27,196 nucleotides of DNA from Gnetum montanum (taxonomy: Eukaryota > Streptophyta > Gnetopsida > Gnetales > Gnetaceae): NCBI GenBank assembly GCA_015680685.1, contig MNCI01006837.1, positions 164,881-192,076 of the forward strand, given 5' to 3'. The number at the start of each line of letters is the position of its first letter. Position 1 is the first letter of the stretch. This document shows, one piece after another, positions 1 to 10,209 of this stretch. The position numbers and the translations under genes were made by a program. The notes beneath the pieces were generated by a model. The model was not told the origin of the DNA. It searched no databases and was given only the letters and a program-made list of their open reading frames with translations.

Positions 1-562
1 CTAATCTAGGAGAGAGAGGGTGAGAGAATCTAAACTAGCGTAAGTGCGATGAGCATCCGTTCCTTGATTATCCGTACACATCTTGGACTTCGTGCATGAC
101 TACCACTAGGATTACCAAGTGTAGATCCTAGGTACGCTACTGGGTTATCAAGTAGTCACACTTAAATGCTCGTAATCAAGTCGTACTCGTTCCACATTTT
201 AACATGAGTTTAAGGGTGAGAGAGATTAACAAGGAAAGTAGTAAATAACAATAACAATTAATTAATCTAAGTGAATGCTGCAATGATGAAGTAATCTCAA
301 TCTTTATTGCTGGTCATGTGCGTGTCCAAGTACGTCACACTCGAATAAAGGATGCTGTACAATTACAATCACCACACTGCGGGCATACACAGAGAGGAAA
401 AGGGTTGGGAGAGAGAAAATGAAAACTGAAATTAAAACTAACTCTAAAACTAATGATCTATGATATCTAACTCATCTGTCTACCTCTTATTTATAGATGA
501 GGAGATAGGCTGCGATATCGTGGGTGCGTTATCGCAGCTATCAGCAAATTCATGAATCATCA
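1..562 (-). mobile_element. Partial LTR of TGATGAA-family Ty3/gypsy element, minus orientation
   Basis: Read on the minus strand this matches the LTRs at 2251-3135 and 7511-8403. It begins TGATGATTCATG at 562, has a TATAAATA box (488-495), a GATATC-containing U3 part, an AATAAA-type signal and the conserved U5 stretch seen here as CTTAAATGCTCGTAATCAAG. The distal end is off the window. No polypurine tract lies beyond position 562, so this is more likely the outer edge of a 5' LTR or a solo LTR than a 3' LTR. It interrupts the older plus-strand element that resumes at 563. Confidence 0.85.
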
Positions 563-634
563 AGCTATAAGCTAAAGCAAACCATGCATGGACCAACCAC
601 ATCATTCAAGCTAGCATAATGCCAATTTCGTGCA

Positions 635-835
635 ATGCCTTCCTTTTCACAACCAATGTCCTTTGACCCTATGCAAAAGCCAACAACCATCACTACTCCA
701 ACAGAAGACATAAATGATGAACTTATCATTGTGAAAAGACAACAGAATCCATGCATCACTGCTAATAGTAAAGCATGCAATTGTGGGCTAGAAATTCAAA
801 CTATTAACACAACCCACAACAAAGCTAAGGAATAA
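635..835 (+). pseudogene. Short ORF, possible tail of the older element's gag
   Basis: A 66-codon open frame rich in Thr, Pro, Asn and Gln. It lies upstream of the region homologous to the other copy's post-gag sequence, where a gag C-terminus would be expected. No domain, signal peptide or membrane segment is seen, and I do not recognise the protein. It could equally be a chance ORF. Only its position supports coding. Confidence 0.2.
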
Positions 836-1573
836 GTGTGTGAACAAAGACCAGTCTATGTAGTAGCCACTAAACTAGAAGATAGCTAGTGGCTTGAAAA
901 TGAGATTTTAATATTATTTTAAAAATGCATGGAGATAATGGATCTACTTATTAGTTCTAGACTTAAGAAAATGGACCAAATAAAGGACTTAGATGCATAT
1001 ATCTTACAAAACTAATAAGTATTTTTCACCTATTTTTCGTTTTATAAATATTTTATCATTTTCCTATTTCTTCCAAATTTTTTTGATTCTTCATATTTTT
1101 TCCATTTCTTAATATTTTTCTTTTCTTTATCTTTTTCTCTTTTCTTGAGTCATTCTCTTTTTGCTTTATGAATATATTTTTATGTTTTTGTTAATAATAT
1201 TGCCAAGTCATGATGTAGAAATCAATGATATGTGTTGGGTTTTTTGTGCTATGCTATCAAGATGATTGGGTAAGTAATTGTGTAAAGCAGTGAGACCACC
1301 TCATCCATCCCTCCAGTTCTTTGAATAAAAGGTCTTTTTCATGGAAACAATTTGGTTTCTCTTTTATGAAACTAAAATTAATCAATGCTCATTATACCTT
1401 GAAGAAAGAGAGAATGCTCGAGTAGGAATGACAAAGGGTGTGACCTCAAGGCGACTTGTTGGGTTCTCTTCTTAACTTCCTTCATGTGATTTATGACTCC
1501 TCTTGGAATGTATCATTGCTTCCCTGTCAACCAATATAAAGGAAGCTCTGTCTTTGCATGGTGTGGTTCCCAT

Positions 1574-1601
1574 AAAAAAAAAAACCACACACACACACAC
1601 A
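1574..1601. repeat. Poly-A followed by (CA)8 microsatellite
   Basis: A run of A (1574-1584) followed by an uninterrupted (CA)n run ending at 1601, inside the noncoding part of the older element. No gene context. Confidence 0.9.
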
Positions 1602-2277
1602 AGAAAACATAAAAAAAAATTAAATAATGATGGGAATTCAAAGCACACCCCTTAGAAACAATAATGGGCTACAAGCATTGGTTATGAGGTTGGAAAGACA
1701 TGTTACCCATGCCTAAAGGCACCCCTCTAACTAAGGCCCTTCCTTCCTTCTTCTCTTTTCTTCTCTTTTTGGAGTGATGGTTCTTCTTTGAGGTGGTTGT
1801 GAACTCATGGTTGTTGGTAGGATGGAACACATTAATGCAAGGTCACTATTCATGGTATGGGCTTGGTCTGAACTTGGACAGGTAGCTATGTTGATCATTT
1901 TAATCACACTTGTCACAAGAACCTATTGTGGACATGGTCAAGTACTTTACATCTTGATCTTTGCAATCCCTTCTCATCCCATTATTCCCCTCACTGCTAC
2001 ATGTGATTATGAGCCTTTTTGTTTTGTGTAGTATAGTGCAACATCCTAACAATGATAGTCGTGTGTTGTTTGGAACAAAGGCATGGTCTACATTTAACTT
2101 CTTGGGTGCCCATGGACATCTATATAAGCGGTTATGCAAGGGCATTATGGCAAGAGCTTGCTTTGGGGAGGACCCACTTGCATAAATTTTGTTGATCATG
2201 GCTTTTAACTAACCTTTACATCTTCCAAAACATCAATAATGGTTTCTCTATGATGAATCATTATTTGCCAGGTGCTG

Positions 2278-2410
2278 ATATCAGAACCCTATTATTGGAC
2301 CCTTGATATTAGGTACAAGATATTAGGTCTGATGAATCCTGATATCGGACCCTCGATATCAGGTATGCGATATCACAGCCTGACAAGCGATATCATATAT
2401 GCAATATCAT
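2278..2410 (+). promoter_or_regulatory. GATATC-rich cluster in U3, upstream of the TATA box
   Basis: The palindrome GATATC and one-base variants (GATATT, AATATC) recur about every 15-30 bp just upstream of the LTR TATA box. The same cluster is kept in the 3' LTR at about 7537-7684 and, in shorter form, in the minus LTR near 505-545. Repeated motifs directly upstream of a promoter suggest binding sites for a regulatory protein, but no specific factor can be named. Confidence 0.45.
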
Positions 2411-2426
2411 GGTTCTCATGTGAGCC

Positions 2427-2434
2427 TATAAATA
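2427..2434 (+). promoter_or_regulatory. LTR TATA box
   Basis: TATAAATA in the context GCCTATAAATACAC, about 177 bp into the 5' LTR. The same box with near-identical surroundings occurs at 7702-7709 (3' LTR). Equivalents lie at 9460-9467, 26148-26155 and, on the minus strand, 488-495. Confidence 0.75.
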
Positions 2435-3139
2435 CACAATGGGGCACACGGGAAAGAAATATTTAGTTAGTATTAGAGTAAGATCTTTTTGTTAGTTTTT
2501 CCTCTCAACCATTTTTCCTTAGTGCATGCCCACAGTGTGATGATTGTAATTGTATGGAACCTTTATTCGAGTGTAACGTAATTGGACACACACATGATTA
2601 GCAATAAAGATCGAGATTACTTCATCATTTCAACATTCACTTAATTTTAATTATCATTCATTGCTTTTGTAATTAATATTTCTCTACCTTCATTTCCTAT
2701 CCCTATTAGTAAATGCAAAATGAATACGACTTAATCACAAGCATTTAAGTGTGACTACTTTGTATCTTAGTAGTGTACCTAGGACATGTACTTGGTAATC
2801 CTAGTGGTAGAGGTCCAAGATGTGTACAGATGATTAAGGACGGATGCTCATCGCAATTAGGCTAGCTTAGACTCTCTTCACCCTTTCCCTCTTAGGTTAA
2901 TCAAAGTTATTTCCATTGCCTCTAGAAGTAGCACTAGTTTAGGACCACATCATACACCTCACTCTAGACTAAACCATATGTGACAAAGCAAATACTAGTC
3001 TAGGTGGGAAGATAGTAAACTATGATTAATGAGTAACTATCTAGATACCACAACTAGTCTATTTGTGGTGTTTTACTGGATCATGCATGAACACTCGTAT
3101 TCGTATGGTTGAGTGTAGGGGTACCTCACCACTCATAAT

Positions 3140-3157
3140 TGGTGATGTTGTCAGGGA
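3140..3157 (+). other. Primer binding site, tRNA-Asp type (degenerate)
   Basis: TGGTGATGTTGTCAGGGA begins 4 nt after the 5' LTR. It agrees at 13 of 18 positions with TGGCGCCGTTGCCGGGGA, the tRNA-Asp primer site typical of Athila-type plant Ty3/gypsy elements. Most differences are C-to-T or G-to-A, as expected from methylation decay. The equivalent site at 26913-26930 is independent support. Confidence 0.7.
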
Positions 3158-3270
3158 TGGTGCTAGTTATTTAGATTAGTTACATCATTCAAGATCATTG
3201 TAACAAAGTATTCACGATATATCTTTTAGAAAGAAGTAATTGCAAACAAGTCACACACAAATTCATAACA

Positions 3271-5370
3271 ATGTCTCTCTTACAAGACTATGATAACGCA
3301 ACAACTAGTAAGGCAATTCATTGGAGAACCAACGAATTATACAATGATGAAGGTGAAGTTTTGAGTAATCAATCTGATGTAGGGGTCTCCTATGTACATA
3401 AATAAAGACAACATCATTCCAATTCACAAATTCATAACCTACCTAGTGATGATGAACCCCTGCTGGCCACTAAGAGCCTAATGCATATACAAGAGGCTGT
3501 TCAAATATCTTGCAGGCATTGCAAGGAAAGCTGTCTACCTAGGCTTGATTTAAACAACTTTTCCAAGTTTTCAGGAGGCTATGATTTAGATTTGCAACAT
3601 CATTTACAAGCCTTCCATGATGCTTGTGTATGGAATAATATTGAGAATGGATGGAAAAAACTTAAGCTCTTTCCTTTGACGATTGTTGGCCAAGCAAAAG
3701 TATGGTACAAGTCATTAAGACCAAAATNATCTTTCCTTTGACAATTGTTGGCCAAGCAAAAGTATGGTACAAGTCATTAAGACCAAAATCAATTCGACGT
3801 TGGCCGACAATGGTAGAACTCTTTACTGAACGATATCAAACCTATGCCATAGTGTCAACCTTGAGGAGACAAATCCAAGAATGGAAATAAGTGTAACATG
3901 AACCCTTGGACATGGCCTTAGAAAGATATTATGCATTGTTAAACAACTGCCCAGGCCATGGGTTCTCCGAGGAAAGGCTAATGTACCACATCCTAGATGG
4001 GCTCTATAATGAAACAAGGGAAACCCTAGGGATGTATGCTCAAGGTGAACTATACAAGCTATGAACACACCAATTCCAAGAGCTTATTAAGTAGGTAGCA
4101 AAAGGAGAAGAAGAGTTAGCTAAATGGGAGAATGTTGAGAAATTTCAACAAGAACAAAATCTCAAATTAGCAAAGGTCCATGATCATGAAGAGGAGAAAT
4201 CAACTCACCTCAAGGAGGTGGAATCATCTTTGCCAATACTATAATTGCTAGACAAAATTGAGGCAAAGATAAATAAGTTGATAGAATGGATATATGAAAA
4301 GTGTGGAGAATATGGCAACACTATGAGAGGTAGAACCATGATGAACCAAGAAGCAGGATAGAACACCCTTAGACAATCGGAAAGAAGGGTTGAAGAGAAT
4401 AAGAACTCAATTGCTAATCATACGTATCAGTGTAGCATTTTCCTATACAATCACCCCAAAGGTCAATGTCCAATATTGTCACATTTACATGAGCATTAGA
4501 GAAGAATGTTACATCCAGATTTTATACAAAAATACTATTTTCAATCATAGTGGCAAAGATCCCAGCCGTGGGGGAGGCCACCCTCAAACTGGTCACACCC
4601 TTCATATCATTTGAGCCCAAGTGCTTATTAGGTTCAGCATCCTATTTTCCCAACTAGGTCAACATCCTCTATCTCATCACATTGTTATCATTCTTCTAAA
4701 TACTATCAACCCATATCCTATCCAACATGATCACCACCTCAGGTGCCTTATACTTCTCCTCAGATTCAATATTCTCATCTTTCACCTCCTTCTACATCAC
4801 CACCAATTATGCCAGAAGGATTTGCATCACAACATCAACCCATGAATATTACTTGTGTTGCTACTATCAATCATAGTGGGAATCCTCCACAACATCGAAG
4901 GCATCCCTTCTTTAGACATGATCATAGAGAGGGACAACACAATTTTGAGATGACTGCATCCTCTCACTCAACACAAGTTCAACATCGTGGTGCATCTTTC
5001 TCCTTGAACCTAATGCCTCATGTTACCTTATCTAGGCCACCACTCAACACTCCAAAAACTATGTGGCCCAATGAATATACCCACGTAGGGAGACATATTA
5101 ATCCTTGCATACCCTCTTACGGTCGCAGGTGCCATAGTGGGTCAACTCCTTATCAATTAACCACATCTTATAACTTGCCCCACTATGTCAACATTCATCA
5201 ACTATGTGAACCCCAATTTGGGTACATTTCAACCACCACATCAAGACACCCAATGGGTTGGATATGAATGGGCCCCAATATTTGCAACATGCATGGATCC
5301 TAACCTTTCATTTATTAATTCTAGGCATGCTCAACCAATTAGTTATGAGGGATATCCTCCATTCCAATAA
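3271..5370 (+). pseudogene. gag: Gag of nested element (Athila/Tat-like), broken
   Basis: Capsid/nucleocapsid precursor that would form the cytoplasmic particle. The start chosen is ATG 3271, 114 nt after the primer site; the same frame runs into the main gag domain after one TAA (3403-3405). The retrotransposon gag core is at about 3540-4065, with LFPLTIVGQAKVWYKSL and, further on, ERYYALLNNCPGHGF, a block that resembles Athila-type Gag. A Lys/Glu-rich probable coiled-coil stretch follows (about 4090-4330), then a Pro/Ser/His-rich tail (4743-5370) reached through frame changes. Stops occur near 3887-3897. A 60-bp duplication around the N at 3728 disrupts the frame and is probably an assembly fault, not biology. 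No catalytic domain follows. Confidence 0.75.
3668..3789. repeat. 60-bp direct duplication flanking a single N (probable assembly artefact)
   Basis: 3668-3727 and 3730-3789 match at 59 of 60 positions and are separated only by N (3728) and one base. The duplication splits the gag core. It looks like two overlapping contig ends placed side by side without merging. Confidence 0.85.
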
Positions 5371-5965
5371 ACAAAATTAATAAATGTTTTTCCTTTTCTT
5401 TAATTTTACAATTTTTTGTTTACTAGTTTTTTATCTTTTAATTTGTTGTTTTATCTTTTTATTGGTTGGTTCATATTTTTATTTATTGTTTTATCTTTTT
5501 ATCTTTTTATGGGTAATCTCATCTATGAAGAAAACACTCATGTGACTTGTTGGTTGAGGTGTTGTTCTATGCTATCAAGTCTCAGGTGACTAATTACTTG
5601 GATAGTGAGCCCATCACATCCACCCACCCATTTTACTAATAAGAGGTTCTACTCTAGGTATGATGATATTCTTGTCATCATGAAAAATTAAAAGTAATTT
5701 TGTGCTCATTATGACCAAAGCAAAAAATGATGGACTAAGAGGGAATGGCTAGGGTGTGACATCAAGGGAACTTGTGGACTCTCCTTGGTGACATCTGTAG
5801 GAGTTACCATGTAGCTTGGGTGTACCAAGATCCTTTTAGATCTAATGAAAAATGGGAGTAATAGTAATGAAGGCACTCACTCAAGAAAACCAATGCTATT
5901 CTAGGGGGTCCCACTAGAAAGACATGCGCCCATGCCTAAAGGTAGACAACTTCTTTGGATTAAGC

Positions 5966-5967
<2 letters not shown>

Positions 5968-6004
<37 letters not shown>
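5968..6004. repeat. (GA)18 microsatellite
   Basis: 37 bp of uninterrupted GA repeats in the noncoding region downstream of gag. The Arg/Glu run of the overlapping ORF is just its translation. Confidence 0.95.
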
Positions 6005-6005
<1 letters not shown>

Positions 6006-6909
6006 AAGAAGAGTGTGCCAAAGTGGCCACACAAAAAGGAAAAGAAAAGATCAAGCTCAAAGTGCCTCAAATAAATTTCGAATCACTCCTCCCTTGAACA
6101 AAACGCCAAGTGATCGTACACCTTGTTGTTATGGTACTCTTATGGTTGTCCATCATGGGATGAAACAATTGGATGTCACTGATTAGAGGAATGGACTTGG
6201 TCTTAATTTTGGAGTGATAGGTTAATGACACATTAATCATGCCCTACACTCAAGATTGATTGTGCCCTAGGTTAGTCACCTCACATCCCGATCTCTGTAG
6301 TCCCTTCTACAATTCGCCTCATCTTGTTGTTCATGAATTGGTGACTCATGTCTTGTGTCGCATAGAATTCCTACCTCATCACGATAGTATCAACATGTGT
6401 GTGCTTTGTTGCATCAGTGTAGATTACATTTAACCCTTCTAGTGCCAATAGACATTTTATGATGTGGTTACGCAAGGGCATTATAGGTTGGAGCCTGCTT
6501 TGGGGGGGATCCACTTGCATGACTTTTGTAATTTGTACTTGTTGCACACCACGACATCATTTTATACCCTCTGAGTACTTCATTGCCAAATCTATTCTTT
6601 CCTTTATCATCATTTTATCAAACGTTCCTCAAAACCATTACATGCCCTTTTATGTGTCACCTAAACAAATCAGGTTAGACATTAAACTTTTAGGGCAACT
6701 TCCTTGAAAAAAATTTCTAACTCTAAAATCACACTAAGCAAAGAATTCAACATTTATTAAAGGTAATGAGTAAGGTATGAAATAATTGAACTTCTTTCAA
6801 TAACCTTACTAATAATTGATCTTTGTGTGATTATAGATGGCCCCTAAAATAGGACAACAAGCAGGACCTTCTCAAGGTGCAATTGAATACCTAAGGGAAG
6901 GCTGAGATC

Positions 6910-7019
6910 AAGGACCTCATGTAGAACATGTAGAGCAGGAGGCATAATCATTTAGCATCCATCNTAAGGACCTCATGTAGAACATGTAGAGCAGGAGGCA
7001 TAATCATTTAGCATCCATC
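6910..7019. repeat. 54-bp exact duplication flanking a single N (probable assembly artefact)
   Basis: 6910-6963 and 6966-7019 are identical, separated by N (6964) and one T. This is the same pattern as at 3668-3789. Confidence 0.88.
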
Positions 7020-7503
7020 AAGTACCTCCTATAACTACATAATCTGGAAAAGTAAAAGGTGGAGAGGTTAGGGCCCAAGCCTATGAAGAGGAATGAAGAC
7101 TATTTGCGGCATGGCATGTCAAGGCCAGTCAAGTGTTCACGTAGCTGCCATGTCAATGGAAAGTGCCAACTCCATCAAACATTGGAACATCAGAATGGAT
7201 GGCTCATAATCCTTGGATAAAAGAGGAGAAACATTAGGTGCTTCTTCAACAGTATCAATCTCAAAGCCTGAAGCACAAGACAAGGGGAAGAGACCCATGG
7301 AGGAGCCACTGCCACTAGGAACCACATGAGTTCTAATAAATTTTGTAATTTTGTGTCTATGTCCCAATTTTGTTGTATTCAACTCTCCACTATGGCATAA
7401 ATAAATTTCTAGTTAGTCAATAATCCCATACCTATCCACTGTGTAATCAATTGAACTTGTTCCTCACTTTCTTTGACTCAAGGACAAGTTGTTATTTAGT
7501 CAT

Positions 7504-7510
7504 GGGGGTA
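7504..7510 (+). other. Polypurine tract of nested element
   Basis: GGGGGTA directly before the TGATGAATCA start of the 3' LTR. The same GGGGGTA precedes the LTR at 9318. This is the expected plus-strand priming site and fixes both LTR starts. Confidence 0.7.
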
Positions 7511-8403
7511 TGATGAATCATGGTTTATTAGGTGTTGATATCGGACCCATGTTATTAGACCCCTATTATCAAACCCCTGATATTGGGCACAAGATATTAA
7601 GTCTGATGAGTCTCGATATCGAACCCTTGATATCAGGATACGTGATATCGTGGCCTAACAAGCGATATTGGATACACGATATCGTGGTTCCTTTGTGAGC
7701 CTATAAATACACAATGGGGCACACGGGAAAGCAATAGTCAGTTAGTATTAGAGTAGGATCTTTTTGTTAGTTTTTTCTCTCAACCCTTTTTTCTCAGTGC
7801 ATGCCTGCAGTGTGATGATTGTAATTGTACGAAACCTTTATTCGAGTATGACATACTTTGACACACACATGATCAACAATGAGATTAATTCATCATTGCA
7901 GCATTCACTTAATTTTAATTTTCATTTATTGCTTTTGTAATTAATATTTCTCTACCCTCATTTCCTATCCCTGTTAGTAAATGCAAAATGAGTATGATTT
8001 AATCACGAGCATTTAAGTGTGACTACTTGGTATCCCAGTAGTGTACCTAGGACATGCACTTGGTAATCCCAGTGGTAGTACACAAGGTCCAAGATGTATA
8101 CAAATGATTAAGGATGGATGCTCATTGCACTTAGGCTAGCTTAGACTCTCTTCACCCTTTCCCTCTTAGGTTAATCAAAGTTATTTCCATTGCATCTAGG
8201 AGTAGCACTAGTTTAGGACCACATCATACACCTCACTCTAGACTAAACCATACGTGACAAAGCAAATACTAGTCTAGGTGGGAAGATAGTGAATTGAAAT
8301 CAATGCATAACTATCTAGATACCACAACTAGTCCATTTGTAGAGTGCGTGTGTAAACGCTTGTATTCGTATGGTTGAGTGTAGGGGTACCTCGCCACTCC
8401 TCA
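7511..8403 (+). mobile_element. 3' LTR of nested gag-only element
   Basis: 893 bp, from TGATGAATCA to CACTCCTCA, collinear with 2251-3135. It carries the GATATC cluster, TATAAATA (7702-7709), CACAATGGGGCACACGGG, TTTATTCGAGT and GTTGAGTGTAGGGGTACC. The right boundary is set by two things: the following CTCTG resembles CTCTA before the 5' LTR, and the sequence from CTCTG onward resumes the older element. Confidence 0.85.
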
Positions 8404-9317
8404 CTCTGAATTTATGCATGATTTTGGGACTACTTCTCATTTGTTTCATTAATTTTTCCTACTCTTCTATTTTCATATCCATTAATATTTATTGGTCATC
8501 TCTTGAATTAGACCTTTGGTTTCAATTATTCAAACACCCATGTGCTGCTAGAGTTACACTTACTAGTCACAGAGGCCAAGGATTCCTGCTTTAAACTTTT
8601 TAAAATTTTTGCAACATCCTATTTTTGAACATCATGGTAACTAATAGTAATTGATCAAAATAATGTGAATAGCTTGATGATTTTAGTTACTTCATAGCCT
8701 TGGGCATAGTATGCTATAATCACCTTGTGCTTAAAAGAAAACTAATGGATTCAACAAGGGTTAATTATTAAGGAAAATTTACCACAACTAATGTTGATCC
8801 TCTGGTAACTATGGGTGATGCTAAAAGAAACACTTGAGGAACAAGGTCTTTTGCTAGGCATCAAAACAAATCCAAGAGAGGGATAATAGAGGATATGACC
8901 ATGGACACATCATAACACATACAAGATAGTAGTTCAAGCTTTGCATGTTTGCTAGATCCATGGGGCAATGAAAAGAAATTTTAGTCCATCCTTTATGAAT
9001 GTTTTGCATAACTAGAGAAGCATCGACATAACAATCAAGGTTAAAAGTATACCACTACTAGTGACAATAAGGAGAGTCATCTTTAATGGATTCTTGAAGA
9101 CCTCTACAAATTTTGTAATCTTCAATGTTTGTTCAATCTTTTTGTCACTCTATCATTTTGTATGCATCCACTTGAATAAATTTTTTTAGTGCAACACTCA
9201 AAGTTAGTCAATAGTTTGCATATCAATCAATAATTCCATACATTCTCAATATTTTGTAAGAAACTTGTTCCTCCTCTTTTACACTAAAGGACAAGTTTTC
9301 ATTCAATTGTGGGGGTA
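8404..9317 (+). mobile_element. Internal 3' region of the older element (right piece) with polypurine tract
   Basis: Continues the element interrupted at 2250. It begins CTCTGAATTTATG, comparable with CTCTGAGTACTTC at about 6570 in the nested copy, and runs 914 bp to the 3' LTR (about 940 bp in the nested copy). Near the end it has 'acttgttcctc', 'aaggacaagtt' and the tract GGGGGTA (9311-9317), all shared with 7456-7510. No supported gene. Confidence 0.72.
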
Positions 9318-9372
9318 TGATGAAACATGTTTTTTCATTAGCTCTGACATTGAGTATCTGACATCTAGGGTG

Positions 9373-9430
<58 letters not shown>

Positions 9431-10209
9431 GNAGGGAAAGGAAGGGGTATATGTTGGCCTATAAATATAATGCTTGGGCTCACGATTTGGGCATTAGTTT
9501 CAATAGTTTTGCATTAGTTTTTCATAGTTTTGTTAATAGAGTAGTCAAATTCTTGCAATTTTATTCTGTAATCTTAGAGAACAGTTAGTGAGTGCTCATA
9601 GAGTGGATCTGAGTTAGTTGTACGAAGTCTTATTTGAGTGGCAATGTACCTAGATATATTTCATGAATGACAATAAAATCAAGATTGATTCTCATTCATT
9701 GTAGCACTTTGACATAGATTAGATTTACTTTCCATGCAATTTATTTTTCATGTGCTTAGTTAATATTTACATTTTCATGCATGTTAATTAATTAGGCACA
9801 TAAGTATGATCACTTCGAGCATGCACATGACTCTTGGTAATCCTAGCAACGCTTAACGTTTGGTAACCTAGCAGCATTATATGTTTTGCATAGGAAGTGG
9901 GATTGCATACTTATGTTAGGGTAGTCTATTATTAATTAGTAATTAGATTAGTTGAATTGATTATAAATTGAGTTTTAGCCTATTGTTAATCGTAGAATAA
10001 AAAAATATAAAATAATAAAAATCATATGGCTCACTCTAGATTAAACCATACATGACAAAGGTACCACTAGTCCAAGTGGGAAGACAATGAACTGCGATCA
10101 AGGTATAACAATCTAGATGCCACAACTAGTCCCATCCATGGAATTCAACTAGATCATGCATGAATGCTTGTGATTCATATAGTTGGGCGTAGGGGTACCT
10201 CACCATTCA
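9318..10209 (+). mobile_element. 3' LTR of the older element (diverged subfamily)
   Basis: 892 bp, starting TGATGAAACA right after GGGGGTA and ending CACCATTCA. It has TATAAATA at 9460-9467, an AATAAA-like signal near 9670, the U5 order seen in the other LTRs, and the GTAGGGGTACCTCACC end. It lacks the GATATC cluster and has a 53-bp GA tract instead. No primer site follows (TCAATTTTGATC), so it is a 3' LTR. Its 5' partner is not in the window. Confidence 0.8.
9375..9427. repeat. (GA)n microsatellite upstream of the LTR TATA box
   Basis: 53 bp of GA repeats ending about 33 bp before TATAAATA (9460). An N at 9432 lies at its edge, so the true length is uncertain. GA tracts near plant core promoters can bind GAGA-binding proteins; whether this one does is unknown. 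Confidence 0.9.

Larger units (their letters stand above)
563..2250 (+). mobile_element. Internal 3' region of an older TGATGAA-family element (left piece)
   Basis: The stretch from about 1020 to 2250 is collinear with 5371-6568 of the younger element. Shared landmarks are a T-rich tract, a 'gctatgctatcaag' block (about 1249 and 5571), 'catgcctaaagg' (about 1709 and 5931), and a block near 2135-2190 matching 6460-6530 ('gcaagggcattat' then 'cacttgcat'). It is therefore the noncoding region downstream of gag in a second, more decayed copy. It is interrupted at 2250/2251 by the younger element and continues at 8404. The upstream end is cut by the LTR at 1-562, so most of its gag is missing. Confidence 0.75.
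2251..3135 (+). mobile_element. 5' LTR of nested gag-only element
   Basis: 885 bp, starting TGATGAATCA and ending CACCACTCA. It is collinear with 7511-8403. Inside are a GATATC-rich U3 block (2278-2410), TATAAATA at 2427-2434 followed by the conserved CACAATGGGGCACACGGG, a TTTATTCGAGTGT block, AATAAA at 2603-2608, and the conserved end GTTGAGTGTAGGGGTACC. The primer site follows 4 nt after the end, which fixes this as the 5' copy. Confidence 0.88.
5371..7503 (+). other. Noncoding 3' internal region of the nested element
   Basis: About 2.1 kb with no supported gene. It contains a T-rich tract (5380-5510), a GA microsatellite (5968-6004), blocks shared with the older copy at 1020-2250, and a duplicated N junction (6910-7019). 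Its last part, about 6568-7503, corresponds in position and length to 8404-9310 of the older element; both end with 'aaggacaagtt' shortly before the polypurine tract. Short ORFs here (for example 5932-6186, 6459-6707, 7137-7382) have no recognisable motifs. This is where pol would lie in an autonomous element. Confidence 0.65.
2251..8403 (+). mobile_element. Nested gag-only Ty3/gypsy element (6,153 bp), non-autonomous
   Basis: Complete structure: 5' LTR 2251-3135, tRNA-Asp-type primer site 3140-3157, broken gag 3271-5370, noncoding 5371-7503, polypurine tract 7504-7510, 3' LTR 7511-8403. Flanking 5-mers are CTCTA (2246-2250) and CTCTG (8404-8408), an imperfect target duplication. No protease, RT, RNase H or integrase motif was found between gag and the 3' LTR, so the element would need proteins from a relative. 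It resembles the described gag-only class of plant Ty3/gypsy elements. It is inserted in a related element whose two halves flank it. LTR divergence is roughly 10-15% by eye, so the insertion is old. Confidence 0.85.

Noticed and set aside
1807-2199. Overlapping ORFs on both strands
   Set aside because: They lie in a noncoding region homologous to 6180-6560, where the frames are not preserved.
2272-2466. Plus-strand ORF rich in Ile/Ser
   Set aside because: Lies in LTR U3 and arises from the GATATC repeats; the matching ORF at 7489-7698 is also LTR.
5932-6186. 84-codon ORF with Arg/Glu run
   Set aside because: Driven by the (GA)18 repeat in a noncoding element region; no motif.
9265-9588. 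107-codon plus-strand ORF with an Arg/Glu run
   Set aside because: It is the translation of the GA microsatellite and LTR sequence; the opposite-strand ORF at 9223-9483 is its Ser/Leu mirror.
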